Assembly (NCBI GenBank): GCA_022606425.2
Contig: JAHDVF020000164.1
Coordinates: 310,001-374,000, forward strand
DNA length: 64,000 nt
Source of the DNA: Lepidostoma basale
Lineage: Eukaryota > Arthropoda > Insecta > Trichoptera > Lepidostomatidae
Direction of reading: 5' to 3'
Within the stretch, counting starts at the first letter, position 1, and each line of letters begins with the position of its first letter. Of this stretch, positions 10,293 through 19,875 are shown piece by piece. A model generated the notes under the pieces. The model saw only the letters and a list, made by a program, of their open reading frames with translations, was not told the origin of the DNA and did not search any database. The position numbers and the translations under genes are program-made.

Positions 10293-10970
10293 ACTAATTA
10301 AGTAATTAACCATCACGTCGTCTCCCCGAAGGGGTAGGCATTTTTCTCGCTTCCTCAACATTCATACATCGTGTCATGCACGCGCGTCGATTTCTCTGAT
10401 TCCTCACATGACCGACATTCAATTTTTGATGTATTTGATCGTGCCACGTTTTCCTCGGTCTTCCTCTATTTCTGGTTCCATTTACATAGTTAACATATAG
10501 TTTTTTTTTACCATTCTTTCTTCATTAATTATTTCCATATGTCCAAACCATCTTAAGGATCCTTTCATTATTGTGTTCATAACACCATCATTCGCACCGC
10601 ATTCACCTCATATATTTTCATTCGAAACTCTATCATACACAGAGTATTCACACATTCGTCTAAGAGATCACATTTCTACTGCATTTATTCTACATTCATC
10701 CTTTTTTTGCCAGTTCCATGCTTCGCTTCCATACATAAGGGTCGGTAGAAGAACACCATTGGGCACTGCCATTCTAGCTTTTTTGGATAGGTTTTTGTTT
10801 GCGATGAGAACTTTAAGTGCACCATTCACTTTGTTGCCTGCCCCAACCCTTCTTTTAATATCCCTCTCCACTCGCCCATCTCTTGTAAACATACTACCTA
10901 AATACACGAACTCGACTACTTGGTCCAAATTTTCACCATTCAGGCTAATGTTGCAGACTGTCATTAGATT
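10293..10970 (-). pseudogene. GTTA-LINE fragment with pre-C-terminal region
   Basis: The longest upstream reach of this family in the window. The minus strand encodes MTVCNISLNGENLDQ, FVYLGSMFTRDGR, DIKRRVGAGNKVNGALKVL and LMYGSEAWNWQKKDE in a 98-codon open stretch (10668-10964), followed after a frameshift by the WFGH, GRPRKTW-type and MTRCMNVEE blocks. FVYLGS/DIKRR is the standard motif after the RT thumb in RTE-type LINEs. The 3' tail has decayed to TTAATTACTTAATTAG. Flanked by ~300-bp direct repeats. Confidence 0.85.
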
Positions 10971-10974
10971 ATAA

Positions 10975-11575
10975 CTGAGAGAAAATTATTTAAGGAGATA
11001 ATCACAAGTTTTGATTGAATACACATTAATAGTGAATTTTAGGTAAAGTCAGTTTGTAATAATTTTGGTAAGTTAATATCATTTTCTCGACGATAATAGG
11101 CGGGCCACACTGTGATAAACAAGCTGGTTTAAACCAAAATTTGTATACTGAATGTTATTACTCAAACTTAAACCATGTTCTAGACGTAGTAAAAACGTCG
11201 ATTTTAGTAAACCATGAGTTAAACCGCGGATGTTTCTGCATACGGTTATCCTTTCAACAAACATGGTACGTATATCTCTTTTCCTCGCATTTTACCCGGC
11301 GTAGAATGAGATAGAAGCCCTATACAAGACAAATTTTATGTTTGAAACCGATGTTTATCACAGTGTGACCCGCCTTTAAAGGTGTAAGTTTTCGAAATAT
11401 GTAGAAAATAATTAACTCAAAAGTGGAAAAAAAAAGTTTTTTAATTCATAAAAAAAATCGACATTTATAGTGATTACGAAAATGATTTGGTTTTGTGTTT
11501 TATGACTTTTTTTATCTGAATTTTGTGCCCCATTCATATAATTAATGTATATTTTCTTTATTATTATATTATACT
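10975..11575. repeat. ~300-bp direct repeat, right copy, interrupted by a MITE
   Basis: Same start (GAGAAAATTA) and end (TTTTGTGCCCC... TTATTATATTA) as the left copy at 9983-10290. It is split by the MITE at 11098-11376. Confidence 0.75.
11098..11376. mobile_element. MITE with ~36-bp terminal inverted repeats
   Basis: About 279 bp bounded by AGGCGGGCCACACTGTGATA and its near-perfect complement ending CACAGTGTGACCCGCCT; similarity continues inward through a GGTTT(A/C)AA block. No coding capacity. The target duplication is unclear, so the superfamily is not assigned. It is inserted in the right-hand H5-related repeat. Confidence 0.8.
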
Positions 11576-11576
11576 G

Positions 11577-12390
11577 GTTCTAAATGCAACGTGATGCAAT
11601 AAACTATAATGATTAACAAACTTTTACATTATCCAATACGAAACGTCTTAGTTCTCAGTGGCGAATTTCTAAAAAGCTTCTTATTTTCCACTGTTCAGAA
11701 TTTGAGTGGATCCGGAAGAAGAGTTCAAGGAAGTCGGCACTTAGCCCAGCGCTATGCACTTCCGGCTTACTTCAAACAAACATCATACTTCCGGTACAGC
11801 GAGCTTTGCTTTAAGGGAAGTAAAATAAATGCTTAAGAGCAGCACATATCTTTTTGTTTACGTATGTAAATAGGAAACATTGTGATGTCTCTACATTTTT
11901 ATTATGCAGCCTGGCTTGCGCTTTAGTCTACGATGCGAGTTTAAATTATTCAAACTAAAAATAAACTTGCATAGCGCGTTTGCGTTCCTGCTTCATGACA
12001 ACTTCTAACGTTTGCTTATATAAAAACTTAGACTAATGGAGAATCCCTGGAATTGAGATAACTTCTTGAATTAGTAAAATAATAAAACAATGAATGTAAA
12101 AAGGGCTTTGATTTTTTAAAATATTATAACAAAGTTTTTAAATTTTTATATGTATTAAATTAGGTACATGATATTTATTTTGGTAATGGAAGTTTCACAT
12201 TTTTTTAAAGGAAATAAATATGACCATTTTTAACCTCATCATGTTAAAATACGATAAATATAAGGCTACTCTTTGATTCCCAAATTATCTTATAGCAAAA
12301 TAGCTTATTTTTCTTTCCATGGTTGAGTTATAATTGTTGTCTATACATATTTCGAAGGTTAGCTAATTAATCGTCGGGGAAACTAATAAA
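11577..12390. other. no recognisable feature
   Basis: About 800 bp. A 75-codon ORF (11609-11836) in a locally less AT-rich patch has no recognisable domain. No repeats matched elsewhere. Confidence 0.4.
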
Positions 12391-12394
12391 TAAT

Positions 12395-12755
12395 CTGATA
12401 ATAATTTATAAAGATCTTCTGCTTAGTGCTTAATCCAATCTTAATAGATGGCGCTAGTGTGGATTGAACTAAAATGTGAAGTGTGGTGTTACATTGTAGC
12501 ATATATACAACTTCCAAAAATTCGACAGACATGGCGGTCGTAAGAAGGGCGGAATGGGGAATGTTGTATAACATATAGCGGGCGCTTAACCCAACCAATG
12601 ACAGGTCATAAGTCCTGTAAGCGCCTCGACCACCATATTCTGTTTCCAATTTGCATCTTCGTCTCTATTGAGATACAATTAATCCTTAAAAATGATAACT
12701 CGCAATGGGTGAAATCCAGTATTCGTCTACAAGTATTTGTATACATTCAAAATGT
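12395..12755 (+). repeat. element Q, copy 1
   Basis: A ~350-bp repeat containing GATGGCGCTAGTGTGGATTG, CGCTTAACCCAACCAATGAC, GTTTCCAATTTGCATCTTCG and a terminal GTATTTGTATACATTCAAAA. Copies at 33777-34264 and 36523-37795. No protein is encoded; it is probably a non-autonomous DNA element. Confidence 0.7.
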
Positions 12756-14100
12756 AATTTAATCATAATCAATTAATTTCTATAATTTTCCCGATGATGA
12801 AAAAGGTTTATATTTTATTACTTCAGAACATGTTTAGAAAAATATACTTAACTCATAAAATAGTATTTTAATTCATATGTCAAGTTTAACTTTCCGATCG
12901 TTAATTCGAGATTTCTATTTGCAAAATCTTACTCATTGTAACAAAAAAAAAATACTGTTGTCACTCTTCCGATGATGTCGGACACTAATGTTCTGGTTCT
13001 CATAGTGGTGTTTCTCATCAGGTTTACTCAACTGATCCCCAAAATTAATCTTATTGGGGCTTTTTGAAGAATTCTTAATTTATTACCGCTTTTCTGAGAT
13101 AATACAATATAATCTTTTCAAACTCAAAAGGTAACACCGCTGAAACGCAATTCTTCTTTTAAATCCTTTATTACATCTTCAATTTGAACAATAAATTATT
13201 TCATAAATTAGGAAAAAACTTGAGAGTATTGGTCACTATGATCATTGACCAAGACTGGATGATTTTAATATAGATTACTAACTAAAAATAAATCTCATTA
13301 ATATCTTATAACTACAGAGAGAGAGAGAGTACTAGAAATAAAAACCGGTATTTTAAAAATTAGCTCATGTTTAATAAAATCATATTTAAAGAACTCATGT
13401 TTAAAAAAATAATATACTTGTTTCCATAACCCAGCTTTTAAATTCAAAGAGCTTCTTTTAAAAGAGCGAAAAAACTTTTGTTTAGTGTAAAATAATAATC
13501 CTTCCTTTGTTTCTCCAGAGCCCAGCTGTATATTAGAAGAGTTTCGTGTTTCGGTTAATTATAACTTTGGACAATGAGGTAATAACGCTGTTTTCGGGGA
13601 GGAAAGAATATATACGTACATAATGATGGGGCCTTTGTCTCAGATTCTTTATGTTATGTAAGGGGAATAATATTCCATTGTGGCGATCTTCCTGCCTTGC
13701 ACGCTTCAAAGATGGCTACAAAGTGATCATCGGATAAAATAACAAATGCAGATTTTTAATAAATCCGCTGCTTTGTAATTCTCACTTATTATCCCAAGTG
13801 TTTTACATAATTGAACCATTCGTATCCACGCATTATTACATACAACAGTGTTTTAATTTATAAAAGTCATAATATTGAAATTTTACAGTGTTAACCTCAT
13901 TTTTATTTTCCTTGAAGATTTGCCTTATTGAACATAGAATATAGATTCTACAATTTATTTTATACATCTTAAATCTGCTGCTAGCTTACTAATACAACTT
14001 CTAGAAAACATTTGTTTTCATTCGTATAAATAAATTGTTACAGGTTTGAGGTACTGTTTGAAATATAGTTATGTGTGTAATAAATAAAATCTACTCGTAC
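12756..14100. other. no recognisable gene
   Basis: About 1.3 kb with only a (GA)n run at 13316-13328 and a remnant of an H7-type end (TTCTAGAAAA and TTTTCATTCGTA) near 14000-14030. Confidence 0.45.
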
Positions 14101-14102
14101 AA

Positions 14103-14225
14103 TGAGAGAGGTCCCTCATGGTATCAACGATGAGAGACCTCTTACGAAGCTCTCATACTAAATCACTGTTTATTGAATTTATTTATCTCGCCATGTTTCG
14201 AAGACAGCGTACCCTTATCATCGAA
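14103..14225. repeat. small hairpin and degenerate H5-like unit
   Basis: 14103-14148 is an imperfect hairpin (AGAGGTCCCTCAT against ATGAGAGACCTCT). At 14190-14225 the minus strand reads CGAUGAU, a hairpin and GAAACAUGGC, a worn hammerhead-like unit closest to H5. Confidence 0.45.
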
Positions 14226-14487
14226 AATAAATAAATTGATCCGTTTAAATGTTTCTTCTGAAGATGAAAGTATCTACAAAACACACCACAATAAATCAAC
14301 TCAAAATAGTGGAACAAACAACTTTTTTTTATATAAAAAATTGTTAAATGTCAATATGTTGATGTCGATGTTTCTACATAGATATAATAAAATATCTAGA
14401 AAAATATGGAAATGATTTGTTTTACCTTACTACGGCACTGCATTCATTCACTGCAAATATAAATGTATCCACTATACAGTACACAAT

Positions 14488-14877
14488 GGAGTTCTAGTGT
14501 CATTCCTAATTTATGGAAGTTAAGCATGGAATTTGCAAAGAATGATGAAAATATGATAAATTCCGTAGAAATGGGATCACTGAGAAGAAAACGACGAAAT
14601 ACGTCAAATTAAAAAATGATCACTTAGATGGCTAAAAATGTGTATACAAGTGAAGTGTGAATAGGAAAAGAAGCTGAAAATGACCGAGGAAAACATGGCA
14701 TGACCATATTATTCAATTCCTGAAAGACGGGCACATTCGAAGTCGGAAAAATCGACGAGCGTCCATGTTACGATGTATGAATGAGGTAGTTAGAGAAGTA
14801 TTTCAGGATAGAGTAGTATGGCGGTTCATTCTCTCTGGGAAACGGCATGATGTTTACTTAGTTGGTGAGTTAGTTAA
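14488..14877 (+). pseudogene. GTTA-LINE C-terminal fragment, diverged
   Basis: Plus strand with the LIYGS, NSVEMGSL-type, HDHIIQFLKDGHIRS and SMLRCMNEV blocks in broken frames, ending GGAAACGGCATGATG followed by loose GTTA/GTTG units. Strongly decayed. Confidence 0.65.
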
Positions 14878-15571
14878 TATTTCTACACATTTAAGAGAAA
14901 CTTTTTCATTTCTATGGTATTTATCGTACTTTTAAAAAATATTTATTATTTCCTGTGGAGTTTTATTTCACTGTTTGAGTTTATAGCATCATCAATGTGA
15001 ATGAGTCTTTAGATATGCTTAGAACTTTATATATTTATTTATTGTAGAATCTAAGACTTCAAACATGTAGGTATTCATATTTGAAAAGCCGTATCCGCTC
15101 ACATGATTATTTTATTCATGACATTATACACTCTTTAATATTACTGAAAAGAAAGTCTGTACTTGCTAGCAACACTGGTAGCATCCTGTTTTCCCAGTGA
15201 AAACAGTTTTCGGAATTCCGTTACGCGAACAAATACCAAGAGTCCGAATGGAGCAACTAAGGCAGGAGTTAGTATCCAAATAACCTAAAATGTAGTCGCA
15301 GAAGGAATGTATAGATTGCGAAGGCGTAGGTTAAGTTTTACTTAGAATAACTTCTTGGTCTTTGGAACTCCTGGCACATTCGTGCTTTCAGCGTACTGGA
15401 AATAGCGAAAAATGAAGCCAAAAGGATAACTATCTTATGTTAACATATTTCCTGTTTAGAATCAAATGTTTAAAGATTTAAAGTAAAACTTTTTGGACTC
15501 TTAAGAAGTGTTGCGTGAAAAGGTTATGTAAAATGTAAAAACATGTTCAAAGAGATAAAGTCTATCAAAGG
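14878..15571. other. no recognisable feature
   Basis: Unassigned sequence of about 690 bp. Confidence 0.4.
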
Positions 15572-15860
15572 AAGCTAATATGGCAGTGCAAAATTGTGTT
15601 TTTGTGCCAACCCTTATGTATGGAAGTTCAGCATGGAACTGATAAAAGATGGATGAGAGTAAAATAAATTAATTAGAAATAAAATTTCTCAGACGAATGT
15701 GTTCAAATCTGTATATGATAGAGTGTCAAATGAAAATATTTATAAGAAATGACCGTGCCACGTTTTTCTCTGTCTTTCTCTTATGTTTGTTCCGTTTACG
15801 TCGTTTACATATATTATATTCCATTAAATATTTTTTCTTCATTCGTTAAACTATAAATAT
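15572..15860. pseudogene. GTTA-LINE fragment switching strand
   Basis: 15572-15752 is plus-strand (MAVQNCVFVPTLMYGSSAWN, then RRMC-like). At about 15753 it flips to minus strand (complement of GRPRKTW-like and VNGT blocks) up to ~15860. It is a second example of an inversion breakpoint inside this LINE family. Confidence 0.65.
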
Positions 15861-15952
15861 GTTTAGATATCTATTAAGGAAATTAAATAAACACTTAATA
15901 ATTTATACGAATGAAAACATCTGTTTTCTAAAAAGTTTTATCAAATTTTAGG

Positions 15953-16200
15953 GGATGGCATGTTCGCAAGGTGGAAGACGGAACAGACAACGCAGAAGAC
16001 ACTGAAATATGCACGTGCAGAGGATGGATCCCTCCCTCCAAAATTTCACACGTTGTAGTCCATCAGATTACTATTAGCTACCGTCCCCCCGGAAGACCGC
16101 CAAAGAGATGAAGGCATAGCTGGGTACAACATTCCAAGAGGGGCCAGCCAGATTACAGAAACAGGCCAAAGGTCTATAAGGAGAAGAAGAAGAAGAATAA
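15953..16200 (+). pseudogene. LINE C-terminal fragment with (GAA)n tail
   Basis: Plus strand gives RPPKR, HSWVQHSKRGQPDYRNRPK and ends in a GAAGAAGAAGAAGAA tail at 16182-16198. Short, degraded RTE-like C-terminus. Confidence 0.55.
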
Positions 16201-16239
16201 GGTATTATATATTCGCCTATCTATGGCATTATCAAATGT

Positions 16240-16335
16240 ATTATTATATTTTATGATGCCTTAGAAAGGCGAAACATGTCATTTCAATAAAATGTTATAA
16301 AACTTCTAATAAACAGAGGTTTTTATTCGTATTAA
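16240..16335 (+). repeat. H7 unit (half)
   Basis: UUUAUGA, U, perfect helix II GCCUU-AGA-AAGGC, GAAACAUGUC, then AUUUCAATAAAA and the H7 end ACTTCTAATAAACAGAGG. Hammerhead layout, but the CUGANGA box is altered. Other H7 units lie at 22874-22935, 24175-24300, 52884-52990 and 61115-61310. Confidence 0.55.
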
Positions 16336-17119
16336 TTATAGAGTTTAGCATCATTTTTTTAAACAACAAGAAATAGTATAAAGACACTCTTTGAAAGGAA
16401 TAGCGAATTCAAAAAACTTGAACACGTATACTGCGGATGGCTATATTTGCAGTCCAAAAATTAGTTTTAACCACCGGAGACTACATTTGAAGCAAATAAT
16501 GGAATGTATCTTATAAATTTTGTTTCTTTATTTCCTTACTACTAAATTGTATGCAATATTATAATGAACTGGAACTATCTACATGAGCTGTAAATGTAGT
16601 TAGCCGCACTTCGACATATATATTTTTTTTTTACTAAAAATGAAACCATTCCGCACAATATGGTTTAAGAACCACTGGAGTTTGTTACAGAATGCCTTAA
16701 ATATATAAACTAAGCGTGTTTTTAGTTAATTTAGTAATTTCAAGGGTCAATAGAGGGAGGTTTATTTTGTATTGACAGAGGAGCTAAGTAGGTACTCTAA
16801 ATGAATGAATAACAAGCGGTTAAATCTTACTCCGGGGCGGTGGTGGGGGGAGAGGATCCCATTTCCCGGGAGGGGTACTTTTCATAAATTATGAAGATAA
16901 CATCGCTTTATGCGTACGTTTCATTAATGTTTATTGTCTGCAACAGAAACATAAGAAACTAAGAAATTCGAGTATTCATTTGTCCTCCGTGGTCCTTATT
17001 TGTAAATAGACCATCCATCGCTTTATCTGTGCTCATTTATTTATTCCAATACAACATAAAATCTCAACAAATATATTTAAAAACATAATTAATAAAAATA
17101 TTAAAAAACATAAATAGCT
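16336..17119. other. no recognisable feature
   Basis: Unassigned; a G-rich patch at 16834-16880 stands out from the AT-rich background. Confidence 0.4.
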
Positions 17120-17425
17120 AACTAACTAACTATCACGATGTCTCTCAGAAGGAGTAGGCAGGATCACCACATTGTTCATTCCTGACATACTTCTGACGAT
17201 TACTCAATATTTACTATGTACAACGGGTCATGCACGCACGTCGATTTCTCCGTCTCCTCACGTGGTCGACATTTCATATTTGATTTACTGGATCGTATCA
17301 CGTTTTCCTCGGTCGTCCTCTTTTTCTACGTTCTATTCTTTCTTCTTTCATGTGTTCAAATCATCTAAATGATCTTTTCATTATTTTGTTCAAAACATAC
17401 TCATTCCCACTTCATTCGTTATTTA
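17120..17425 (-). pseudogene. GTTA-LINE C-terminal fragment
   Basis: Minus strand: RGRPRKT-like, DQSSKSNMKCRP-like and RACMTRC-type blocks with frameshifts; tail complement CTAACTAACTAACTA at 17121-17135. Confidence 0.7.
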
Positions 17426-17540
17426 TATTTTAATTCAATACTCAAATGATTTTACTGAAATCTCTTGATGGAAGTTCATTTTAAATAATAATTAAATAAA
17501 ACGATGTTTTTTAACTACTTCCACTTTTGTCTTTATTTAG

Positions 17541-17583
17541 ACAGCGACCGGTTTCGCCAGGCTCGCTGGCATCGACAGACTGG
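17541..17583 (-). ncRNA. hammerhead-like variant, H2 left arm
   Basis: Minus strand: CAGU, CUGUCGA, extra U, helix II GCCAG-CGAGC-CUGGC, GAAA, ACCGGU, C, GCUG; helix I CAGU/GCUG pairs. The only core departure is A6 to U in the first box, shared by every H2 copy. Confidence 0.45.
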
Positions 17584-17797
17584 TAACACTATTGTAAACT
17601 TAGTCCTTTATATACATACAGATCAGAGGTGGTAAACATGAATCTATACAAAAAAAAAAAATTACATAAATATTTGAAGATTATTTTTGTATAAAAAAAA
17701 AAATTACATAAATATTTGAAGATTATTTTTGTATAGAATCATGTATACCACCCCTGATCTGTATGTATATAAAGGACTAAGTTTACAATAGTGTTAC

Positions 17798-17840
17798 CAG
17801 TCTGTCGATGCCAGCGAGCCTGGCGAAACCGGTCGCTGTC
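17798..17840 (+). ncRNA. hammerhead-like variant, H2 right arm
   Basis: Same sequence as the left-arm motif, on the plus strand, with CUGUCGA, helix II GCCAG/CUGGC, GAAACCGGUC and helix I CAGU/GCUG. Confidence 0.45.
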
Positions 17841-17895
17841 TAAATAAAGACAAAAGTGGAAGTAGTTAAAAAACATCGTTTTATTTAATTATAAT

Positions 17896-18602
17896 TCAAT
17901 ACTGTCTAATACGCAGATTTTCATACCCAGTTCAATGTTTTACTGCCGTACCTCAATTTCCAGTATTTTTTTATAAATATAGGATTGATTATGATCTAAA
18001 ACTGTGCGATCTAATTATATAATGTGAATTTTAATATCAAAAAAACTGATTACTTATAATTGAATTTTAATTGTTTTGATTTGAATATTCGCTACCTTTT
18101 AAAATTTCATTTTTTGTCATGTGGAAATCAATAGAAAACAAACACATTAAAGGCTCACGTAGCAAATTGATAAAAATAAAAGCGTTATTTATTTAAAAAA
18201 TTTACTACACATTATATATATGCACCAAATCATCCATCATTTCGTTAAATATTATTTTAAACTGTTTGTCTATGACACTCATTATTTTTCATTATCCATG
18301 TAGGTACCTGGTTTGAAGAATGCTGTTTTTAAGGTAGTATTCATCTTCTTTTTTACCTGAAACAAAGAAAAAACAGTTTTAAACGTATGCAGTATTATAC
18401 CTATAAATGAAATTATGCATGGATGCTTTTTAAATCTTACATATGATACATTAAAACATCAAGTAGAAATTAATTTGAATTTATAAAATAAGATTGAAAT
18501 AATTTTGATAAAACCCTAAGTGCATATTATATACTATTATTATGGGTTTCATCAGTGTTGATAACGGAGACAGAAAGTGTTAAAATATCAAACTTGTCTC
18601 AT
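17896..18602. other. no recognisable feature
   Basis: AT-rich, unassigned, about 700 bp. Confidence 0.4.
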
Positions 18603-18626
18603 TATTAATAAAGTTATAAAATCTTC

Positions 18627-18965
18627 TTATTCTTCTTCGATGGCCCTAAAGCCTATATCGAGCCTTAGCCTCCAGGATTCTTCGACTCCAACTCCTCCTG
18701 TCCTCCGCTTCGACCCTCCAAGTAACAATTTCGCTCCATCTCTCCCAACTACATCCTCCAATCGCAGCCTTGGTCGTCCAATTGGTCTTCTACCACCTGA
18801 GTGCCACTCCAGCATTATTTTTGGGGTTCGCGATGACGGCATCCTCCGCACGTGACCGGCCCATCTCAGTATATTCAGTCTGACCTGTGTGGAGAGACTG
18901 GGAACTTATTGTACAGCTCGTATTTGTATTGCACTCTCCAGCCTTCACCGTAATTCACAGGTCTA
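18627..18965 (-). pseudogene. LINE C-terminal fragment (LEWHSGGRRPIGRP type)
   Basis: A 74-codon minus-strand stretch encodes RTPKIMLEWHSGGRRPIGRP, LRLEDVV and a final GFRAIEEE; further upstream codons are frameshifted. It is the post-RT tail of an RTE-like LINE with a GAAGAA tail (complement at 18623-18640). A second copy lies at 38826-39050. Confidence 0.75.
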
Positions 18966-19334
18966 AGGATTCTACGCAGCACGCTTATAGTTATAGTTAC
19001 GAAATTGTATTATAATTTATATATTTAATGATTAACATCTTCTTAGAAAATGCAAGTAAAATATTACGTTTCTAATATAAATTCGTTTAATTTTCAGATT
19101 ATATTAAGTTCAGTCATGGATCGTAAGCTTCCCTATTATCAAACTTCGAAAGCTTGGTCTGCGGAGCAAAACCATGAACAATAACAAGATTTGCATAATA
19201 ATGGAGAGACACCATTTAAAATGTTTAATTTTCTAACTTATTATTATATACCACGTAATATTATTAAAATATACTGTATAACAATCTAAGCATACGTATA
19301 AAAAAATCAATTTATGTTTTAATATGACATGAAT

Positions 19335-19500
19335 GGTTTTACTAAAGTCTCTTCAGGGAAGTTTATTTTGAATAACAGTTAAATAAAACAATTTTTTACT
19401 TATTTACCAGCTAGTTGATGCCAGCTAGCCTGGTGAAACCTGTCGAAACGTATTAAAATAAAGACAAAGTGGAAGTAATTATTATAAAAAAAAACATAGT
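19335..19500 (+). repeat. H2 unit, decayed
   Basis: Contains the family left end (TTTTACTAAAGTCTCTTCAG), then CUAGUUGA, GCCAG-CUAGC-CUGGU, GAAACCUGUC and the end TAAAGACAAAGTGGAAGTAA. Hammerhead layout with a damaged first box (19406-19445). Confidence 0.6.
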
Positions 19501-19507
19501 TTTTTTA

Positions 19508-19775
19508 TAATATTATTATTATTAGTATTATTATTATTGTGATGAATCGCTCTTTACATCATTACAGCGCAAGCCAAATCGATGTTAAGGGTAAAGTAAT
19601 CATTTTGATTCTCATGATATGTGATAGGTAGCCAATCTATCGCCGTTTTATTGTCACGTGAATTTTGCACCAAACCAAAGGCAGTGTGACAATTACATTG
19701 CCATCGCCGGGAATCGAACTCGGGACCTTCAGGGTGGCAGTCAAAGCACTTACCACTCGGCCACGAAGTTCGTCT
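19508..19775 (-). mobile_element. tRNA-Ser-like SINE, essentially full length
   Basis: Minus strand: head with A box TGGCCGAGTGG (complement at 19753-19763) and B box AGTTCGATTCC (complement at 19710-19720), resembling the 5' part of a tRNA-Ser. A ~150-bp body follows, with TGCCTTTGGTTTGGTGCAAA, CACGTGACAATAAAACGG, GATTGGCTACCTATCACATA and CGATTTGGCTTGCGC, and an AATAATAAT tail. RNA polymerase III transcription is inferred from the two boxes. Relatives: 4195-4325, 35427-35610, 40335-40559, 43930-44115 and 46203-46838. Confidence 0.85.
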
Positions 19776-19847
19776 ACTACGTTTTATTAACGAATAAAGC
19801 TTTTAGTTAAAAAATATGGTTATTTTTTAGAAGGATATTTTTGATAA

Positions 19848-19875
19848 TGAGTCAGAGAAATCGAAGTATGTGCAT
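19848..19875 (+). pseudogene. GTTA-LINE fragment, left part of interrupted copy
   Basis: GAGTCAGAGAAATCGAAGTA and then GTGCAT, the family's RSQRNRxxCM block, broken off at 19875 by the LINE insertion. It continues at 22416. Confidence 0.75.

Larger units (their letters stand above)
17489..17892. repeat. H2 giant palindrome
   Basis: A near-perfect inverted repeat about 400 bp long. Both outer ends read AAACGATGTTTTTTAACTAC inward, and complementarity runs about 165 bp per arm through GACAGCGACCGG, the helix II block, ATTGTAAACTTAGTCC and a CAGATCAG(A/G)GGTGG block. The centre holds two tandem copies of a ~42-bp unit containing TTACATAAATATTTGAAG. Each arm has an outward-pointing hammerhead-like motif. 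Such high arm identity suggests recent origin or arm-to-arm conversion. No ORF. Confidence 0.9.

Noticed and set aside
10573..10974. 133-codon plus-strand ORF as a gene
   Set aside because: Antisense shadow of the GTTA-LINE coding fragment at 10293-10970.
12970..13025. GATGATG and CTGATGAGAAAC motifs resembling the ribozyme boxes
   Set aside because: The boxes are on opposite strands without the right spacing or helices.
16834..16880. G-rich tract as a G-quadruplex regulatory site
   Set aside because: No gene nearby and no other support; noted only as a composition anomaly.
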